Assembly (NCBI GenBank): GCA_012845835.1
Contig: JABAKD010000010.1
Span: forward strand, 14,069,401-14,133,400
Reading direction: 5' to 3'
DNA length: 64,000 nucleotides
Origin: Undaria pinnatifida
Taxonomy: Eukaryota; Sar; Phaeophyceae; Laminariales; Alariaceae
Shown here in pieces: positions 58,321 to 64,000 of the stretch (position 1 is its first letter; each line of letters opens with the position of its first letter). Made by a program: the position numbers and the translations under genes. The notes beneath the pieces are model-generated. The model was not told the DNA's origin, made no database searches, and saw only the letters and a list, made by a program, of their open reading frames with translations.

Positions 58321-58359
58321 ACAAAGGATGATCTTATACGTATTTATGTGACCTAAATC

Positions 58360-59117
58360 TCTTGACCCCCCCGCCCCCCCCGGAACCCCCCCCCCCCCTT
58401 TTTTTTCCCCCGCTCCCTCTTGCTCAAACGCCCCACCTAACATCGAAATCTGCCAAAGTAATAAACACTTCCACGCACTTGATATCACCTCATTATTTTT
58501 CAACAGCCATCCATGCCTCTGCTGCAATTCACCCCCCCCCCCCAACGCCCCCTCCTTCCCCACCACCCGCACCATCGCCTAGACCTAGCACCAAGTGTAT
58601 AGCAAATGCGACCTGAAAATGTCGTTTAAAAAAACCTTTCGCGCCCCCTCCCCCCCCGCCCCCGCCCCCCTCCCCCACCCCCACCCCCTCGAACGCTCCG
58701 CCCTCTCCTCACTGGTTGTACGACTTACAGGACAGGATTTATAGTTTCCACGCACAGATTGAGTTGCCCCCCCCCCCCCCCCCCTCCCTCCCTCTTGATC
58801 AAGCCCAGGCCCCCACGTCCTTAAAAACTCTGCCCTCCCCTCACCAGTTATTCGACTTACAGGATTCACTTGATAAACTGATGAATTTCCTTCCACAGCT
58901 GTCAGATTTTGTCCCCCTCAAAAACGGATTTTATAGTTTCCGCGCACAGACTGACTAACATCTCCCTGTTGACCCTGGTACAAGCTACACTGTAGTTGCA
59001 AGGGGAGTCGCCGACCTATATCCTTAATGAGTACACACAACCCGTAAAACGCGCGGTCGGAGTATCACACACAGCTTGCAAAGATGAGTTTCGACAAAAT
59101 CTTCGATCTCACAGCTG
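58360..59117. repeat. C-tract repeats and dispersed repeat (related to 49206-49875)
   Basis: Several poly-C runs (about 58365-58400, 58531-58543, 58766-58785) with the aacgccccac / aataaacac unit. They end with an inverted copy of the 12126-12345 repeat (58935-59117). Confidence 0.8.
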
Positions 59118-59119
59118 TA

Positions 59120-59262
59120 CTAACGTATTAGTGGGGTATTATTCCGTTTGACCACTTGCAAAAAGGTTAACCGATAGCTCACCCAAACTAAGCCTTATAC
59201 TTATAACACTCTCCCCCCCTGAAACGGTGGGATACCAGGTCGGCCGGGTATACGGGCGGACC
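59120..59262 (-). repeat. fragment of the 9.7-11.9 kb repeat family
   Basis: Contains tagtggggtatta, gaccacttgcaaaaagg, ttaaccgatagct, cccaaactaagccttat and the cggtgggatacc segment. It is cut at its right end by the 5'-truncated retroelement copy starting near 59262. Confidence 0.8.
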
Positions 59263-59843
59263 GGCGCGCAAGCGCAACCACTACGCTCGTCCAGGACAGG
59301 TGTCCTTCGATGGATGCAGCTACAAACTCGCCACCCTCACCGTGGAAAGCTTTGGGCGCCTCGGTAAGGAAGGCAGCGACCTGATAGATCAGGTGGCGGC
59401 AAGCATCGTTGGAGGGACGGACGCATCGTCCCTAGCGCGGAAAGGCGTGTGCAAGAAGCGACTATTCCAAATCATTTCTGTGACCACTCAGGTCGCGATT
59501 TCGCGCAGAGTTCATCGATATAGACTATCTCTGAGGCATCGTCAGGCCGCGAGGGGAAGGGAGGAAGAATCGGGAGGACTGCGGCCACTGGCCTGGGGTG
59601 GCAATGTTGATGAGGATTAAGGTAGACTCTCAGCTAAGACATATACAGGAAAAGGAAATAGTAGATAAAATGAGGAGATGTGGGGAAACGAAATGGGCAA
59701 ATGGTTGGTGGAAGATACCACTGCATTGTGGTGCGATCATTCGACTTCATATTAGGTATTACTGCTGCTGCTGCTGCTTCATGGAAGGATATTCGCTTTA
59801 CATCGGAAAGGCGTCTACGCTATATTGTCGGAAGGCAATAATA
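59262..59843 (+). mobile_element. 5'-truncated non-LTR retrotransposon 3' end, copy 1
   Basis: Open through 59620: RKRNHYARPGQVSFD, YKLATLTVESFGRLGKEGSD, RKGVCKKRLFQIISVTTQVA, ending GNVDED. A ~200-bp 3' UTR follows and the copy ends attgtcggaaggcaataata. The VESFGRLG and TTQVAISRR motifs resemble the extreme C-terminus of LINE-type reverse transcriptase proteins (inference). The abrupt 5' junction with another repeat is typical of 5' truncation during target-primed reverse transcription. Confidence 0.65.
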
Positions 59844-61177
<1,334 letters not shown>

Positions 61178-61506
61178 TTCTTGCCACGGCCGATAGCATT
61201 GAGCAGCAATACCGCACAACCTTCTGCGCGTTGAAACATACACGCAGCAGTTACAAACTAGCCATTTATATGGATAGCGGGTTGTTGTTCGATGCTTCTT
61301 CGGAAGTGTATGGGGGGAAGGACTTGGCTCTTGCGGCTGGAGGGGGCAGGGCCATGAAAACAGGGAGGTACATCTAGTATTTTCTTGGTTTTTGGTTGTT
61401 GGAAACATCGTTCCACGCTTTCATCTGGATTTTGTGTTCTTTCATCATGTTTATGGTTTTTGACACTCACGCTACATTGTCAGAGGGCAAATAAAATAAT
61501 AATAAT
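61178..61506 (+). mobile_element. AAT-tailed element, truncated copy a
   Basis: Last repeat unit and 3' end of the element at 61967-63476: the SIEQQYRTTFCALK reading, then GRYI-type stop, then a UTR with ggttgttggaaacatcgttc, ending attgtcagagggcaaataaaataat. Confidence 0.8.
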
Positions 61507-61749
61507 TTATGGATAGCGGGTTGTTGTTCGATGCTTCTTCGGAAGTGTATGGGGGGAAGGACTTGGCTCTTGCGGCTGGAGGGGGCAGGGCCATGAAAAC
61601 AGGGAGGTACATCTAGTATTTTCGTGGTTTTTGGTTGTTGGAAACATCGTTCCACGCTTTCATCTGGATTTTGTGTTCTTTCATCATGTTTATGGTTTTT
61701 GACACTCACGCTACATTGTCAGAGGGCAAATAAAATAATAATAATAATA
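61507..61749 (+). mobile_element. AAT-tailed element, truncated copy b
   Basis: Nearly identical to the end of copy a but starting mid-unit (atggatagcgggttgttgtt); it ends with the same attgtcagagggcaaat and a short AAT tail. Confidence 0.8.
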
Positions 61750-61966
61750 TTCCAGTGTTGGCACAACTGTTTTTCGTTCGTTCTTTTATTTATTTATTTA
61801 TTTTACTTTTCGTGCGAGTTGGGGGCAGACAGCCCTTGGCTGAAACCTCTATCTTTCTTGCAGTCACTCGTACACTCGTACCCGCGGTTCGAGAAAAGGT
61901 CAACGTTCAGTCGCGAGCGAGGTAATTAAACTGTAGTAGCCGTAACAATAATATTACAGCGGTCGC
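61750..61966. other. spacer without recognised feature
   Basis: T-rich segment around 61780-61805; otherwise nothing recognised. Confidence 0.4.
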
Positions 61967-63355
61967 ATGCGCCTCCTGCTGTTGTTTAACGTGGTCACAT
62001 CGTGGATCACAACAAGAGGGGCGACCCGTGTCGCAAGAGGAGGTTTTGTGCACGGTAGAACCGGAAGGTCGATGAGAGGGGGGGGGGTACTAGTGGCAGA
62101 GCCACAGAGAGAGCGAGAAGGCGGGGACTCTTTCCTTGCCACCGCCGATAGCATTGAGCAGCAATACCGCACGGCCTTCTGCGCGTTGAAATATACACGC
62201 AGCAGTTACAAATCAGCCATTTATATGGATAGCGGGTTGTCGTTCGATGCTTCTTCGGAAGTGTATGGGGGGGAGGACTTGGCCCTTGCGGTCGGAAGTG
62301 GCAAGCGCCCGGGTGGGAGATTAGGCAGTGTTTTTGGGGAAGGGGTTAAGAGGGCAGGGTCACACAGAGAGCGAGACGGCGGGAATTCTGTCCCTGCCAC
62401 GACCGACAGCATCAGCCTGCAACACCGCACAGCCTTCTGCGCGTTGAAACATACACGCAGCAGTTACAAATCAGCCATTTATATGGATAGCGGGTTGTCA
62501 TTCGATGCCTCTTCGACAGTGTATGGGGGGGAGGACTTGGCCCTTGAGGTCGGAAGTGGCAGGGGTAGGGGTGGGAGCAGTAGTGTTTTAGGGGGAGGGG
62601 TTAAGAGGGTAGGGCCACAGAGAGAGCGAGACGGCGGGGACTCTTTCCTTGCCACGGCCGATAGCATTGAGCAGCAATACCGCACGGCCTTCTGCGCGTT
62701 GAAATATACACGCAGCAGTTACAAATCAGCCATTTATATGGATAGCGGGTTGTCGTTCGATGCTTCTTTGAAAGTGTATGGGGGGGAGGACTTGGCCCTT
62801 GCGGTTGGAAGTGGCAAGCTCAAGGGTGGGAGAGGCAGTGTTTTTGGGGAGGGGGTTAAGAGGGCAGGGTCACACAGAGAGCGAGACGGCGGGAATTCTG
62901 TCCCTGCCACGACCGACAGCATCAGCCAGCAACACCGCACAGCCTTCTGCGCGTTGAAACATACACGCAGCAGTTACAAATCAGCCATTTATATGGATAG
63001 CGGGTTGTCATTCGATGCCTCTTCGGCAGTGTATGGGGGGGAGGACTTGGCCCTTGCGGTCGGAAGTGGCAGGGATAGGGGTGGGAGCAGTAGTGTGTTT
63101 GGGGGAGGGGTTAAGAGGGTAGGGCCACAGAGAGAGCGAGACGGCGGGGACTCTTTCCTTGCCACGGCCGATAGCATTGAGCAGCAATACCGCACGGCCT
63201 TCTGCGCGTTGAAACATACACGCAGCAGTTACAAACTAGCCATTTATATGGATAGCGGGTTGTTGTTCGATGCTTCTTCGGAAGTGTATGGGGGGAAGGA
63301 CTTGGCTCTTGCGGCTGGAGGGGGCAGGGCCATGAAAATAGGGAGGTACATCTAG
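61967..63355 (+). CDS. 85-residue repeat protein inside an AAT-tailed element
   Basis: A 462-residue open frame. After a ~45-residue lead (MRLLLLFNVVTSW, Arg/Gly-rich) come five tandem repeats of about 85 residues. The core of each is TADSIEQQYRTAFCALK, then TRSSYKSAIYMDSGLSFDAS, then VYGGEDLALAVGSG. Repeats alternate between two subtypes (DSFLATADSIEQQYR and NSVPATTDSISQQHR), so the higher-order unit is ~170 residues. Many differences between units that I compared are synonymous third positions (GAT/GAC, ATT/ATC, ACG/ACA, TCG/TCA, GCT/GCC), which hints at protein-level constraint. It ends GRYI followed by a 3' UTR and AAT tail shared with copies a and b. The family is unrecognised; the function is unknown. 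Confidence 0.5.
   Translation: MRLLLLFNVVTSWITTRGATRVARGGFVHGRTGRSMRGGGVLVAEPQREREGGDSFLATADSIEQQYRTAFCALKYTRSSYKSAIYMDSGLSFDASSEVYGGEDLALAVGSGKRPGGRLGSVFGEGVKRAGSHRERDGGNSVPATTDSISLQHRTAFCALKHTRSSYKSAIYMDSGLSFDASSTVYGGEDLALEVGSGRGRGGSSSVLGGGVKRVGPQRERDGGDSFLATADSIEQQYRTAFCALKYTRSSYKSAIYMDSGLSFDASLKVYGGEDLALAVGSGKLKGGRGSVFGEGVKRAGSHRERDGGNSVPATTDSISQQHRTAFCALKHTRSSYKSAIYMDSGLSFDASSAVYGGEDLALAVGSGRDRGGSSSVFGGGVKRVGPQRERDGGDSFLATADSIEQQYRTAFCALKHTRSSYKLAIYMDSGLLFDASSEVYGGKDLALAAGGGRAMKIGRYI
62105..63350 (+). repeat. five tandem ~255-bp units
   Basis: The word atggatagcgggttg recurs at about 62226, 62484, 62739, 62994 and 63249, giving periods of 255-258 bp. Two further partial units lie at 61178-61376 and 61507-61617. 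Confidence 0.95.
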
Positions 63356-63476
63356 TATTTTCGTGGTTTTTGGTTGTTGGAAACATCGTTCCACGCTTTC
63401 ATCTGGATTTTGTGTTCTTTCATCATGTTTGTTTATGGTTTTTGACACTCACGCTACATTGTCAGATGGCAAATGA

Positions 63477-64000
<524 letters not shown>

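Overview
The window reads as nuclear DNA of a photosynthetic eukaryote with a secondary red-type plastid, most likely a stramenopile alga. Three spliced genes begin with a signal-peptide-like stretch followed by a conserved Phe (GARG-FVV, VSVSA-FVS, TAVGA-FYA). This resembles the ASAFAP bipartite plastid-targeting signal of heterokonts and cryptophytes. Introns are long and packed with repeats; intergenic DNA is mostly transposon-derived. There is no bacterial organisation, CRISPR array, rRNA gene or convincing intact tRNA gene. Exon models come only from reading splice signals, phase and protein logic; no transcripts were available.

Layout. (1) 1-2700: no gene seen. (2) 2701-7992, minus strand: four-exon gene for a 227-residue predicted plastid protein of unrecognised family. 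(3) 8121-9042: hAT transposon relic with 8-bp target duplication and a remnant of the hAT dimerisation domain. (4) 9.6-14.2 kb: clustered repeats. (5) 14264-24295, minus strand: nine-exon plastid alpha/beta hydrolase gene, 394 residues spread over 10 kb, with a SINE, minisatellites and a CCA tract in its introns. (6) 24296-24627: short AT-rich shared upstream region. (7) 24628-28597, plus strand: four-exon DNL-type zinc-finger protein (Zim17/HEP-like Hsp70 escort), divergently arranged with the hydrolase.

(8) About 32.0-49.2 kb: a very large inverted repeat. Near-identical 4.8-4.9 kb arms (38329-43224 and 43242-48076) meet at a 17-bp spacer. Each arm carries a transposon gene in three reading-frame blocks (Cys-rich N-terminal part, a GDQ/GGWH block, and an FWTQF/DEFQEM block). 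The blocks loosely resemble DUF6589-type transposon proteins. The arms are prolonged by about 1.2-kb outer arms (32039-33269 and 48077-49205) built partly of ~300-bp tandem units. The left side is interrupted by a 5051-bp insertion with 8-bp direct repeats (33270-38320) and by a 233-bp poly-A retro-insertion with a 15-bp target duplication (32694-32926); the right arm carries both empty sites.

(9) 51437-56060: Copia-type LTR retrotransposon with 5-bp target duplication. It keeps a gag knuckle, protease and a shred of integrase but lacks reverse transcriptase. (10) 57.1-64.0 kb: tandem repeats, two copies of a probable non-LTR retrotransposon C-terminus, and several elements sharing one 3' end and an (AAT)n tail. 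One of these contains a 462-codon open frame made of five 85-residue repeats. The window ends inside a TAA microsatellite.

The host genes are plastid housekeeping functions. The most unusual structure is the palindromic transposon locus, whose arms differ by insertions and a 61-bp indel and so do not look like a simple assembly fold-back.
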